In this document: positions 1-9,408 of the stretch, piece after piece
Numbering within the stretch: the first letter of the stretch is position 1
Layout: each line of letters starts with the position of its first letter
Source of the DNA: Candidatus Latescibacterota bacterium
GTDB lineage: Bacteria > Latescibacterota > UBA2968 > GCA-2709665
DNA: 60,268 nt
Direction: 5' to 3'
Assembly (NCBI GenBank): GCA_012270675.1
Contig: JAAXHW010000058.1
Coordinates: forward strand, 1 to 60,268
Position numbers and translations under genes: made by a program
The notes under the pieces: model-generated
What the model saw: only the letters and a program-made list of their open reading frames with translations
The model's database searches: none
What the model was told of the DNA's origin: nothing

Positions 1-1388
1 TACTAAAGTTTGGACAGCAATGAGTCTATCCAGCCACGTCAGTAAAAGCGTTTTTGAATATAGCGTTGTTTTTGTTTTGAAAAAAACTCGCAGCAAAACC
101 CTGTCGGGATTTTTGCCATCGGACATATCGAGCGATCAGTCCCAGTGTCCAGTGTGTGGGATGATACCAGTGGATGTTCATTTCTTTTAATGCCACCTTC
201 AGCTTTGGCAATGCATCAGGGTGTGCCTGTTGGAACTTTGGCAGCGCCATCATCTGCGTGAGACTGGCCGATAGGAAAGAGAGCACAACACTTCTCTGAA
301 TAGCTGTTTGGGAGCGCACCTGATAGTGATCAAAGCCGAAAGATTCTTTGCTGTCCCTGAACCCGGTTTCAATTTTCCATCTCAAGTGGTAGTAGTGCAC
401 AATGGTTTCTACCGACAAGGTCAGGTCTGTGGTAAAAACGAGGAAGTAGCGATAGGGTTGACTCTTTTTGGGTTTTGTTCTGATGACGATCAGATGTACC
501 GGCTGTGGACACATCTTGGTTCGCACGATCTGATGGGCAGCTTCAAAGGTCTTGTCAAGGGCTTCAACGTAGAGATCATCATAGGTCCATTTGTGGATAT
601 GTGCACGTTTGCCGTAGATGGGTTGTTTGCCCCTTTTTCCCTTCTTCTTGGGCAAAGCCGGATAGTAAAAGGCGGCATTTTTCCGAACACGGCATAAGAG
701 GTGGTGCCCCTGTTTTATTAGGGCTTTGAAATACTTGCGGTTGTTGAAGCCCCGGTCGAAGATGATTAATCCGGGTGGAATCAAGACGATCACCGACTCG
801 AAGGCAGCCAGCGCACAGGCTGCCCCTGGGGTGAGTAGATGCACCCAAACAGGAAAAAGCAGGGCACCCACGCTGGTCAGCCCCAGGATGCCAAGGCCTG
901 CAAACTGGTGTCCCCAATGGAACTTCGACTGATTGGTGTTTCTCTTGCGATACCTGTGATTCCGGAAAAAGTGTAACCCAAACTGCTTCTTCCCAGTCTT
1001 GATGGCATGGGTATGGTCATAGATGTAAACCCATTGGGGCAGATAGGACAGAATGACCCAGATCAACCGACCACACACAGCCTGCCAGTCCCATTTGCCA
1101 CGGGACAGAAACTTGATCAAGGACCAATAGTGTGTCTCACTTCCTGATGCCTGATAGATCTCTGAGACGGTGTGAGGACCACGGCAGAGTATCACGCCCC
1201 ACACATAGGCACAAAATAGTGCGAAGTTTTGACTACCCAACAGGTCCCGAAAGCGGTATAATACTGCTTCGAGCAGGACGAACGTTTCCATGATTATCCT
1301 CCTTTTGCTACCGGTTTGAAGGATAATCTAACGTGTCCTGCTCATTTCTTATAGCTGTTTCTCAACAGGGATTGTCCAAAGTTTAGGA
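1..1388 (-). mobile_element. IS4-family insertion sequence
   Basis: The element is bounded by imperfect 16-bp inverted repeats at 1-16 and 1373-1388. They share the core CTAAA(G/C)TTTGGACA and match at 14 of 16 positions. One transposase gene on the minus strand fills the interior. The left end coincides with the window edge, so a target-site duplication cannot be checked. The right end lies 106 bp before the start of the pyruvate:ferredoxin oxidoreductase gene, so the element sits in that gene's promoter region. Confidence 0.8.
26..1291 (-). CDS. IS4-family DDE transposase
   Basis: A 421-residue transposase that would cut and rejoin the ends of the surrounding insertion sequence. The IS4 signature Y-(2)-R-(3)-E-(6)-K is seen as Y301, R304, E308 and K315. 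Candidate catalytic aspartates are D92 (in YIYDHTH) and D179 (in LIIFDRG), so the acidic triad appears intact. Length is normal for the family. The gene fills the element and lies 25 bp and 97 bp from its two ends. A purine-rich AGGAGGATAATC stretch upstream of the ATG serves as ribosome-binding site. No frameshift is seen, so the element could be active. Confidence 0.9.
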   Translation of the reverse strand: METFVLLEAVLYRFRDLLGSQNFALFCAYVWGVILCRGPHTVSEIYQASGSETHYWSLIKFLSRGKWDWQAVCGRLIWVILSYLPQWVYIYDHTHAIKTGKKQFGLHFFRNHRYRKRNTNQSKFHWGHQFAGLGILGLTSVGALLFPVWVHLLTPGAACALAAFESVIVLIPPGLIIFDRGFNNRKYFKALIKQGHHLLCRVRKNAAFYYPALPKKKGKRGKQPIYGKRAHIHKWTYDDLYVEALDKTFEAAHQIVRTKMCPQPVHLIVIRTKPKKSQPYRYFLVFTTDLTLSVETIVHYYHLRWKIETGFRDSKESFGFDHYQVRSQTAIQRSVVLSFLSASLTQMMALPKFQQAHPDALPKLKVALKEMNIHWYHPTHWTLGLIARYVRWQKSRQGFAASFFQNKNNAIFKNAFTDVAG

Positions 1389-1399
1389 TACGCTAATAT
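1372..1399 (+). promoter_or_regulatory. possible hybrid promoter at the IS right end
   Basis: TTGTCC inside the right inverted repeat (1372-1377) and TAATAT in the flanking DNA (1394-1399) are 16 bp apart. They point toward the downstream oxidoreductase gene. The -35 matches 4 of 6 and the -10 matches 4 of 6 consensus bases. This is inference only; no other convincing promoter is seen between the IS end and the gene. Confidence 0.3.
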
Positions 1400-1494
1400 T
1401 GGACCTGTTTCGCATTCGGTCATTCCGGATCTGCAAACCTCAGCCTGTACAGGCCCGGATGCGTCGTGTTTCCATAAAGATAAGGAGAGGCAGG

Positions 1495-3516
1495 ATGGCA
1501 CAGGCAGCCCAATCGCTTGTATCCGACCAGGCCGTCGGGTTCCCGTTTCCGGGCATTCCGGACGTGGGCGACGGTGGCGATGCCGTCATCTGGATTGAAA
1601 AACACATCAGCCAGGCCGCGTGTTCGTATCCCATCACGTCTTCCTCCATACTGGGAGAAAAATACAGCGCGGTTGTGGCCAACGGGGGGCGCAACCTCTG
1701 GGGCGATCTTCTGATTTTCATGGAGCCCGAGTCAGAGCACTCTTCCGCGTCTGCGTCAGAGGGGTTTGCCGTGGCCGGAGGCCGGGTGACCAATTTCACC
1801 TCCGGGCAGGGGCTTGTGTTGATGAAGGAGGTGCTCTACACCATCTCCGGCAAACGGCTGCCGGCGGTCTTCCACATCGGCGCGCGCGCGCTCACATCCC
1901 AGTCTTTGAACGTGCACGCCGGGCACGATGACGTGATGGCCGTGGCCGACTGTGGGTGGGGCATCCTGTTTGCGCGAAACACGCAGGAGGCGATGGACCT
2001 GGCGCTGATCTCCCGAAAGGTTGCGGAGGACACCCAGACGCCGTTTATGAACGTTCAGGACGGATTTCTCACAACGCATACCGTCCAGAATGTAACGGCC
2101 ATTGAGCCGGAGATGATGAAGCTCTTTGTGGGCCGCCCGGAGGACAAAATCAGAAATCTGATGGACCCGGACAATCCGATGATGAGCGGTGTGGTCCAGA
2201 ATCAGGACAGCTACATGAAAGGAAAGATCGCCCAGCGTTACTTCTACGACCAGGTGCCGGGGATGCTCCAGGAAACGATGGACGAATTCTATAAGCTCAC
2301 CGGACGGCGCTATGGCATGCTTGACTGCTACCGTATGGAAGATGCGGAGTACGCCATCGTTGCCATGGGCAGTATGCAGGAAACGGCGCTGACGGCCATA
2401 GACTGGCTGCGCGAAACCGAGGGCCTGAAGGTGGGTGCTGTACATGTCACCTCCTTCCGTCCCTTCCCAGGGGTCGAACTCGTCAATGCGCTCAAACACA
2501 CGGAGGCGTTCTCGGTGGTGGAGCGAATGGACAATCCGCTGGCCCAGTCCAACCCGCTCACGGCCGAGGTCAAAGCCGCCTTTTCCGATGCTGCTACCGG
2601 GGCAAAGGGCTACCCGGAGATCGAAACAATCCCGAAAATCCTCTCCGGCATGGCCGGCCTGGGCAGCCGGGACGTGCGCGCGGGCGATTTCATCGCAGCC
2701 GTGCGGAACATGCAGGCAGCCTCAAAGGCGCAAAAAGAACTCTTCGTCCTGGGCATCGACCATCCCCTTGCCCTGGAACGGGAGCCCGACCCGGCGACGC
2801 GGGAGGCCGGGGCCTTTGCCATGCGCGGCCATTCCATAGGCGGCTACGGATCTGTGACCACCAACAAGGTCATCGCCACGCTCCTGGCCAATCTGGGATT
2901 GAACGTACAGGCCTACCCGAAGTACGGATCGGAGAAAAAGGGCCTTCCCACCACCTACTATCTCACCGCAGCCAACGAGCACATTCGCACCCACTCCGAA
3001 CTGGAGGTTGTCGACTTTGTGCCGTTGAACGACGTAAACGCCTTCAACACGGCCAACCCCCTTGCGGGCGTGGTGGACGGCGGCATGCTCTTCGTCCAGA
3101 GCCCCCATACGCACCCCGAAAAGGTCTGGGAGTACGTGCCCGGCTATGCCAAAAAGCTCATCCGGACGAAAAGCGTCAAGCTGCTGGCGCTCAACGCGGT
3201 CAAGATCGCCCTGGAGGAGGCCCCCACGCCGGACCTGATTCAGCGCTTCCAGGGCATCGTACTGCTTGGCATCTTCCTGAAACATACCCCCTTTCAGAAG
3301 GATCTGGACCTCACCGAAGCGGAATTGTTCGAAAATGTGGAAAAGGCGGTCGGCAAGTACTGGGGCCGGAAGGGGGCAGAGGTCGTGGAAGCCAACATGA
3401 ACGCCATCCGACGGGGCTATAACGAAGTGTTTGAGGTGCCCCGAGCACTGATTGAGAGCACCATCGACCAGGAAACGGACGATTTGCCGGCAGGAATGGT
3501 TACGATCGGTTGTTAG
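1495..3516 (+). CDS. pyruvate:ferredoxin oxidoreductase, alpha/gamma-type subunit
   Basis: A 673-residue protein matching the N-terminal two thirds of classical pyruvate:ferredoxin (flavodoxin) oxidoreductase: the pyruvate-binding domain, the CoA-side domain and the gamma domain. Segments typical of the family are visible, such as YPITSSS, FHIGARAL, NVHAGHDDVM, QNQDSYMKGKIAQR and YPKYGSEKKG. It converts pyruvate and CoA to acetyl-CoA, CO2 and reduced ferredoxin together with the next gene, which carries the TPP and iron-sulfur domains. The reading frame opens at 1399, but AAGGAGAGG just before ATG 1495 makes that the likely start. In many anaerobes all domains are in one chain; here they are split in two. 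Confidence 0.88.
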   Translation: MAQAAQSLVSDQAVGFPFPGIPDVGDGGDAVIWIEKHISQAACSYPITSSSILGEKYSAVVANGGRNLWGDLLIFMEPESEHSSASASEGFAVAGGRVTNFTSGQGLVLMKEVLYTISGKRLPAVFHIGARALTSQSLNVHAGHDDVMAVADCGWGILFARNTQEAMDLALISRKVAEDTQTPFMNVQDGFLTTHTVQNVTAIEPEMMKLFVGRPEDKIRNLMDPDNPMMSGVVQNQDSYMKGKIAQRYFYDQVPGMLQETMDEFYKLTGRRYGMLDCYRMEDAEYAIVAMGSMQETALTAIDWLRETEGLKVGAVHVTSFRPFPGVELVNALKHTEAFSVVERMDNPLAQSNPLTAEVKAAFSDAATGAKGYPEIETIPKILSGMAGLGSRDVRAGDFIAAVRNMQAASKAQKELFVLGIDHPLALEREPDPATREAGAFAMRGHSIGGYGSVTTNKVIATLLANLGLNVQAYPKYGSEKKGLPTTYYLTAANEHIRTHSELEVVDFVPLNDVNAFNTANPLAGVVDGGMLFVQSPHTHPEKVWEYVPGYAKKLIRTKSVKLLALNAVKIALEEAPTPDLIQRFQGIVLLGIFLKHTPFQKDLDLTEAELFENVEKAVGKYWGRKGAEVVEANMNAIRRGYNEVFEVPRALIESTIDQETDDLPAGMVTIGC

Positions 3517-3532
3517 CAGGATAAGGAGGACA

Positions 3533-5185
3533 ATGACAATGGCTGACAATGGGAGAAACGGTTCCGATGGGACCCTGGGTCTGGCTTCGTTGCAGGACCT
3601 GGATGACGAGGTTGAGGTTTCCACTTCACCGATCAACCTGCACACGCTGCTGGACATTGAAGATTTCAGCGGACGGGTTGTAGGCGGCTACAACACGGGC
3701 ATAGCCGAAAAAGGCCTGCCCGCCGACGTGGGCGTGGCCCGCAGCCTGGTAGGCCCCGGCACCGGCGCCCTTCGGGACTTCAGCTACATCGCCCCGGAGA
3801 TCCCGGAATTTATCGAGGAGAACTGTGTGGGGTGCATGGACTGCGTGACCCAGTGTCCCGACACGGCCATCCTGGGGAAGATTGCAACCCGGGAGGACCT
3901 GGACAACGCCCTGTCCAAGGTGACGGACCCCGAGCAGGAAGCATTTCTGAGAAAGCAGTTTGCAGAAACCTCAAAATACCACAAAAACTTCGAAAAGAAG
4001 GGCAAGGAAGGGGCGCTTTTCGGGATCTTCATCGATCCGACCAAGTGCAAGGGCTGCGCCGAGTGCGTCGAGGTGTGCGGAGACAGAGACGCTTTGAAAA
4101 TGATCACCAAAACCGAGGAAAACCTGGAAGACTTCCGCACGGCCTGGGACTTTTACAACGAGATGCCCGAATCCCCCAGGGAGTATTTAATCGAGAAGTC
4201 GGTGCAGGATGTGATGCTGGCCGGAGAATCCCTGCTCTACGTGGGAGGCGCCGGCTCCTGCATGGGCTGCGGAGAGGCCACGGCCCTCCGGATGATGCTG
4301 GCAGCAACAGGCTATATCCACGGTCCTGAAAACATCGGACTGGTCGCTTCCACCGGCTGCAACACGGTCTACACCTCCACCTACCCCTACAACCCCTACA
4401 CCGTGCCCTGGACCAACTCCCTGTTCGAAAACGGCCCGACCGATGCGATGGGAGTACGGGCACGGTGGGACCAGATGGGGTGGGAGGACAAGAAAATCTG
4501 GGTCATCGGCGGAGATGGGGCCATGCTCGACATCGGGTTCCAGGCCCTGTCCAGGATGATGATGTCGGGGATGGACATCAACGTGATCGTCCTGGATACC
4601 CAGGTCTATTCCAATACCGGCGGACAGGCATCGACCTCCAGCTACATGGGACAGAATACCAAGATGTCCGTACACGGCACGGCCGTGCCGGGAAAGACGG
4701 AGCGGCGGAAGGAACTGGGGCAGATTTGCATGATGCACCCCGACGTCTACGTGGCGCAGACCATCACCACGCTGCCCAACCACTTCTACCGGGCCATCAC
4801 CTCGGCCAACGAGTACGAAGGTCCGGCGGTGATCAACGTTTTTACCACCTGCCAGCCCGAACACGGCGTGGCCGACCACCTGGCCGCACATCAGGCCAAG
4901 CTCGCAATGGAATCCCGGGCGTTTCCCATCTTCATCTACGACCCGCGTGAGGGCCCCCGCATCAAAGACCGGCTCAGCCTGAGGGGCAACCCGGCGGTCA
5001 AAGACGACTGGTACACCATCCGCAAAACGGGCGAGACGATCGACTTTGTCCACTTTGCCCGCACCGAGGGCCGGTTTGCCAAGCACTTCGACGCTGAGGG
5101 CAACCCCTCGGAGACGCTGCTGGCGGCGCAGGAAGACCGGCTGGAAAACTGGCGCATGCTGCAGGAGATGGCCGGTATCATCTGA
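3533..5185 (+). CDS. pyruvate:ferredoxin oxidoreductase, delta/beta-type subunit (4Fe-4S and TPP domains)
   Basis: A 550-residue partner of the preceding gene, 16 bp downstream. Two 4Fe-4S motifs are present: CVGCMDC with a distal CP, then CKGCAEC. The TPP-binding domain follows, with a fourth-cluster cysteine pair in CMGCGEA, the GGDGAMLDIG motif and the YSNTGGQ segment diagnostic of this family. It binds thiamine diphosphate, decarboxylates pyruvate and passes electrons to ferredoxin. AAGGAGG precedes two in-frame starts at 3533 and 3539. The second has the better spacing (9 nt), so the protein may be two residues shorter. A strong terminator follows the stop. Confidence 0.9.
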   Translation: MTMADNGRNGSDGTLGLASLQDLDDEVEVSTSPINLHTLLDIEDFSGRVVGGYNTGIAEKGLPADVGVARSLVGPGTGALRDFSYIAPEIPEFIEENCVGCMDCVTQCPDTAILGKIATREDLDNALSKVTDPEQEAFLRKQFAETSKYHKNFEKKGKEGALFGIFIDPTKCKGCAECVEVCGDRDALKMITKTEENLEDFRTAWDFYNEMPESPREYLIEKSVQDVMLAGESLLYVGGAGSCMGCGEATALRMMLAATGYIHGPENIGLVASTGCNTVYTSTYPYNPYTVPWTNSLFENGPTDAMGVRARWDQMGWEDKKIWVIGGDGAMLDIGFQALSRMMMSGMDINVIVLDTQVYSNTGGQASTSSYMGQNTKMSVHGTAVPGKTERRKELGQICMMHPDVYVAQTITTLPNHFYRAITSANEYEGPAVINVFTTCQPEHGVADHLAAHQAKLAMESRAFPIFIYDPREGPRIKDRLSLRGNPAVKDDWYTIRKTGETIDFVHFARTEGRFAKHFDAEGNPSETLLAAQEDRLENWRMLQEMAGII

Positions 5186-5210
5186 TTGCGAACGCAACAC
5201 GCCTGGCTTC

Positions 5211-5249
5211 AGGCCCCCGGGAACAGCACCTCCCGGGGGCCTTCTTTGT
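5211..5249 (+). terminator. Rho-independent terminator after the oxidoreductase genes
   Basis: An 11-bp perfect GC-rich stem, GGCCCCCGGGA (5212-5222) with TCCCGGGGGCC (5231-5241), is followed by TTCTTTG. It separates the ferredoxin-linked enzyme from the PDH operon. Confidence 0.85.
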
Positions 5250-5271
5250 CCGGTGCGCTGCGTACGTACGG

Positions 5272-5300
5272 TTGACATTTTGCCCATCTACTGGTAAATT
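5272..5300 (+). promoter_or_regulatory. sigma70-type promoter of the PDH operon
   Basis: A perfect TTGACA (5272-5277), a 17-bp spacer and TAAATT (5295-5300) lie just after the terminator and about 56 bp before the aceE start. This gives the PDH genes their own transcription start. Confidence 0.65.
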
Positions 5301-5355
5301 GAGAGATCGTTCTACAGTGCAGGCACGCCCATTCAATCTAAACCCAGAGCGTTCC

Positions 5356-8064
5356 ATGTCAGATAAAGTGCTTAGAACCCCAACGCATGATGTCGATCCT
5401 GCCGAAACCCGGGAATGGGTAGAGTCGCTCGACTATGCCTTAGAGCGCCACGGTCCCGACCGGGTGCGTTTCCTGCTTGAGAGACTGAGAGAGTGGACGT
5501 ACAGGGCAGGGGTGGAGGTCCCCTTCAATGCGAACACGCCCTATATCAACACCATTCCGGTCGAACAGCAGCCTCCCTATCCGGGAAACCGGGAGATCGA
5601 ACGGCGCATCAAAAGCATGATCCGGTGGAACGCCATGGCCATGGTCGTTCGGGCCAACCGGGAGTACGACGGCATCGGCGGACACATCTCCACCTACGCC
5701 TCTGCCGCCACCCTGCTGGAGGTGGGGTTCGACCATTTCTTTCGGGGAAAGGAAGAAGGCTTCGTCGGGGACCAGGTCTACTTCCAGGGGCACGCCTCCC
5801 CGGGGGTCTATGCCCGGGCCTTTCTGGAGGGCCGAATCGATGAGGAACACCTGGAGAACTTCCGGCGGGAACTGAGACACCCCGGCGGGCTCTCCTCCTA
5901 CCCCCACCCCTGGCTTATGCCCGACTTCTGGGAGTATCCGACCGTCTCGATGGGCCTGGCCCCGATTATGGGCATCTACCAGGCACGGTTCAACCGCTAC
6001 CTGGAAGACCGGGGCCTGAAGGACACCTCCGGGTCGCACGTCTGGGTCTTTATGGGGGATGGAGAGGCCGACGAACCCGAGTCCCTGGGGGCCATCACCC
6101 TGGCGGCCAGAGAAGAGCTGGACAACCTGATCTTTGTGATCAACTGCAACCTGCAGCGGCTGGACGGCCCGGTGCGGGGCAACGGCAAGATCATCCAGGA
6201 GTTGGAGACCGTCTTCCGGGGGGCCGGCTGGAACGCCATCAAAGTGATCTGGGGCGACGACTGGGACCCCCTCCTGGCCCGGGACGAGGGTGGGCTCCTG
6301 ATGCAGCGTATGAACGAAGCGGTGGACGGCCAGTACCAGAAATACACCGTCGAATCGGGAGACTACATCCGCAAAGACTTCTTTGGCGTCCATCCCGAAC
6401 TGCTCAAAATGGTCGAACACTGTTCGGACGATCAGCTCCGCAAACTCCGGCGCGGGGGGCACGACCCCGAGAAAGTCTACGCGGCTTACAAGGCCGCGGT
6501 GGAACACAAGGGCTCGCCCACCGTCATCCTGGCCAAGACCGTCAAGGGATACGGCATGGGCGAGCACGGTGAAGGGCGAAACGTGACCCATCAGCAGAAA
6601 AAGCTCAACGAAGATGAACTCCGGGAATTCCGCTCCCGCTTCGGCATCCCCATCTCGGATGAAAAAGTAGCCGGGGCGCCCTTCTACCGCCCTCCGGAAG
6701 ACAGCCCGGAAATCCGGTACATGAAAAAGCGGAGGGAGGAGCTGGGCGGTTATCTGCCCAGCCGGGAGATACGCGCCAGGCCTCTGAAGACCCCTTCGAT
6801 AGATGCTTTCGATGAGTTTCTGAAGGGGACCGGCGGTCGAGAGGTCTCCACCACCATGGCCTTCGTCCGCATGTTCTCCAAACTCCTGCGGGACCCCGGG
6901 ATCGGCAGCCGGATCGTCCCCATCATCCCCGACGAGTCCCGGACCTTCGGTATGGAGCCCCTCTTCCGGCAGTGCGGCATCTATTCCCACGTCGGCCAGC
7001 TCTACGAACCGGTGGATGCGGATACCCTGCTCTACTACCGGGAGGCCAGAGACGGACAGATCCTGGAGGAGGGGATCAACGAGGCGGGCGCCATGTCTTC
7101 CTTCATCGCGGCCGGCACGGCCTACGCCACGCACGGCGTCAGTACCATCCCCTTCTTCATCTACTATTCCATGTTCGGATTCCAGCGGATCGGAGACCTC
7201 ATCTGGGCCGCTGCCGACATGCGCTGCAGGGGCTTTCTGGTGGGGGGCACGGCCGGGCGAACCACCCTCAGCGGCGAGGGACTGCAGCACGAAGACGGGC
7301 ACAGTCACGTCCTGGCCAGCACCGTCCCCAACCTGTTGGCCTACGATCCCGCGTACGCCTATGAAATCGCCGTCATCGTCCAGGACGGCATCCGGCGGAT
7401 GTACCGGGAGCAGGAAGACGTTTTCTACTATCTTACGCTGGGAAACGAGCCTTATGCCATGCCCTCCATGCCCGAAGGCGCAACCGAAGGCATTCTCAGG
7501 GGCATCTACAGGCTCAAAGCCGGTGAACGTAAAAAGGGCCAGCTCAAATTACAGCTCTTCGGCAGCGGCTCCATTCTCCGGGAAGCGCTGCGGGCGCAGC
7601 AGATCCTGGCCGATCGGTTTGAGGTATCGGCCGATGTCTGGAGCGTCACCAGCTACAAAGAACTGCGGCGGGAGGCCCTGGAGGTCGAGCGGTGGAACAT
7701 GCTCCATCCCGCCGGACGCCCTCGAAAACCCTATATTGCCAGAATGCTTGAAAAGGCGGAGGGACCCATCGTGGCCGCGTCCGACTATATGAAAACCCTG
7801 CCCGATACGGTCCGCCCCTGGATACCGGGAGACCTGCACGTTCTGGGCACCGACGGCTTTGGCAGGAGCGACTCCCGGGAGGCCCTGCGCCGGCACTTCG
7901 AGGTTGACGCCGAATCGATCGCGGTGGGGGCCCTCTACGCGCTGTCAAAACAGTGTAAAATAGAGAAAGCGCAGGTGAAAAAAGCCATCCAGGACCTCGG
8001 CATTGACCCCGAAAAGGCCGACCCCGTGGCGGTCGGACCGATCGTCAGCTACGGGAAGGAATAG
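5356..8064 (+). CDS. aceE: pyruvate dehydrogenase E1 component, homodimeric type
   Basis: A 902-residue E1 of the AceE type, close to the usual length (about 890). It decarboxylates pyruvate with thiamine diphosphate and acetylates the lipoyl group of E2. The TPP motif GDGEADEPES, the following NCNLQRLDGP segment and the TVKGYGMG segment are seen. ATG 5356 was chosen because the protein from there begins like other AceE chains; the frame is open back to 5272 but overlaps the promoter. It is first of three genes, 34 bp before aceF. Having it beside a pyruvate:ferredoxin oxidoreductase gives the cell an NAD-linked and a ferredoxin-linked route to acetyl-CoA. Confidence 0.93.
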   Translation: MSDKVLRTPTHDVDPAETREWVESLDYALERHGPDRVRFLLERLREWTYRAGVEVPFNANTPYINTIPVEQQPPYPGNREIERRIKSMIRWNAMAMVVRANREYDGIGGHISTYASAATLLEVGFDHFFRGKEEGFVGDQVYFQGHASPGVYARAFLEGRIDEEHLENFRRELRHPGGLSSYPHPWLMPDFWEYPTVSMGLAPIMGIYQARFNRYLEDRGLKDTSGSHVWVFMGDGEADEPESLGAITLAAREELDNLIFVINCNLQRLDGPVRGNGKIIQELETVFRGAGWNAIKVIWGDDWDPLLARDEGGLLMQRMNEAVDGQYQKYTVESGDYIRKDFFGVHPELLKMVEHCSDDQLRKLRRGGHDPEKVYAAYKAAVEHKGSPTVILAKTVKGYGMGEHGEGRNVTHQQKKLNEDELREFRSRFGIPISDEKVAGAPFYRPPEDSPEIRYMKKRREELGGYLPSREIRARPLKTPSIDAFDEFLKGTGGREVSTTMAFVRMFSKLLRDPGIGSRIVPIIPDESRTFGMEPLFRQCGIYSHVGQLYEPVDADTLLYYREARDGQILEEGINEAGAMSSFIAAGTAYATHGVSTIPFFIYYSMFGFQRIGDLIWAAADMRCRGFLVGGTAGRTTLSGEGLQHEDGHSHVLASTVPNLLAYDPAYAYEIAVIVQDGIRRMYREQEDVFYYLTLGNEPYAMPSMPEGATEGILRGIYRLKAGERKKGQLKLQLFGSGSILREALRAQQILADRFEVSADVWSVTSYKELRREALEVERWNMLHPAGRPRKPYIARMLEKAEGPIVAASDYMKTLPDTVRPWIPGDLHVLGTDGFGRSDSREALRRHFEVDAESIAVGALYALSKQCKIEKAQVKKAIQDLGIDPEKADPVAVGPIVSYGKE

Positions 8065-8098
8065 GTGAAACGGCAGCACATCTCACAGAGGAGGGCAG

Positions 8099-9355
8099 GT
8101 GGCCAAAGCGTTCAAACTCCCCGACCTGGGGGAAGGCATCGAATCCGGAGACGTGGCGCGCGTACTCGTCTCCGAAGGCGACCAGATCAGTGTGGACCAG
8201 CCGATCCTTGAACTGGAAACCGACAAGGCGCTCATCGAAGTCCCCTCTTCCCTCGCCGGAAAGATCGTATCGATCAACGTCAAAGAGGGGGACAGCGTGC
8301 CCGTCGGCGCCGTCCTGATCGCGGTTGAAGAGACCGGGGCAGTTGCGGCGGCGGCGCTTGCCGAACCCGAAGCCGCGGCCGGGCCATCCCCCGAACCTGA
8401 AAAGGCGCCTCCCCCCGAAGCCCCGGCACCGCCGTCTCTGCCGGAGAAGCCCGAAGCCCCCCTGCCGGCCGCCCCGTCCGTCCGGCGGTTTGCCCGGGAA
8501 CTCGGCATTGACCTGCACCAGATCGCAGGCACCGGCGCAGGGGGGCGGATCACCCGCGAGGACGTCAAGGCCTACGTTCAGAAAACGATGTTGGACGGAC
8601 CCGAAGCCGATGCGCCCGTCACGGCTTCCTCCCTGCCTGACTTCACCAGATGGGGCGAAGTCGACCGGCAGCCCCTCCGCGCCGTCCGCCGAAAAATCGC
8701 CGAAAATTTGAGCATCGCCTGGACCCGGGCCCCGCACGTCACCCAGTTCGACCGTGCCGACGTCACCGACCTGGAGGCTTTCCGGCAGCGGCACAGGGCC
8801 GAAGCCGAAGCCCGGGGCGGGAAACTCACCCCCACTGCCCTCATTCTCAAAGCCGTCATTACCGCATTGAAGGCCTTCCCCCGGTTCAACGCCAGCTTCG
8901 ACCCGGCCGCAGGCGAACTCATTCTCAAGCGCTACTACCACATCGGCATCGCCGTAGACACCGAGCGGGGGCTGCTCGTCCCGGTCATCCGGGACGTGGA
9001 CCGAAAAGACATCTTCGAACTCGCTGTGGAACTCGCCGAACTCGCCGAGCGCGCGCGTCGGGGCAAAACCGACCTGGAAGAACTGCAAGGCGGCACCTTT
9101 ACCGTCACCAACCTGGGCAGCATCAGCGGCACCGCCTTCACCCCCATCATCAACTTCCCGGAAGTCGGCATCCTGGGCATCAGCCGCACCCGGCAGGAGC
9201 CGGTCGTCCGCGACGGGCGGGTCGAACCGCGTCTGATCATGCCCATCTGCGTCTCTTATGACCACCGCGTGATTGACGGCGCAGACGGCGCCCGCTTCAC
9301 CAAACACCTGGTCGAATCCCTCGAGAACCCCGGGCGCATGCTGCTGGGGGGATAA
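8099..9355 (+). CDS. aceF: dihydrolipoamide acetyltransferase (PDH E2)
   Basis: A 418-residue E2 core of the pyruvate dehydrogenase complex. It moves the acetyl group from lipoamide to CoA. It has one lipoyl domain with K43 in ELETDKALIE, a long Ala/Pro/Glu linker (about residues 80-125), a peripheral subunit-binding domain (RRFARELGID, GRITREDV) and a catalytic domain ending in the HRVIDGADG active-site motif. The start is GTG 8099, behind GAGGAGGGCAG. A single lipoyl domain is on the low side for E2 partners of AceE, which often carry two or three. Confidence 0.93.
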   Translation: MAKAFKLPDLGEGIESGDVARVLVSEGDQISVDQPILELETDKALIEVPSSLAGKIVSINVKEGDSVPVGAVLIAVEETGAVAAAALAEPEAAAGPSPEPEKAPPPEAPAPPSLPEKPEAPLPAAPSVRRFARELGIDLHQIAGTGAGGRITREDVKAYVQKTMLDGPEADAPVTASSLPDFTRWGEVDRQPLRAVRRKIAENLSIAWTRAPHVTQFDRADVTDLEAFRQRHRAEAEARGGKLTPTALILKAVITALKAFPRFNASFDPAAGELILKRYYHIGIAVDTERGLLVPVIRDVDRKDIFELAVELAELAERARRGKTDLEELQGGTFTVTNLGSISGTAFTPIINFPEVGILGISRTRQEPVVRDGRVEPRLIMPICVSYDHRVIDGADGARFTKHLVESLENPGRMLLGG

Positions 9356-9408
9356 ACACACTCCGTACACGTTCTGCCGTAGCAGGATCACCGATTGAGC
9401 CTCTCTCC

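Noticed and set aside
8045-9391. Long minus-strand open frame opposite aceF
   Set aside because: It lies entirely antisense to aceF, whose lipoyl and catalytic motifs are certain. Its Gly/Asp/Phe-rich composition is typical of a shadow frame in GC-rich DNA.
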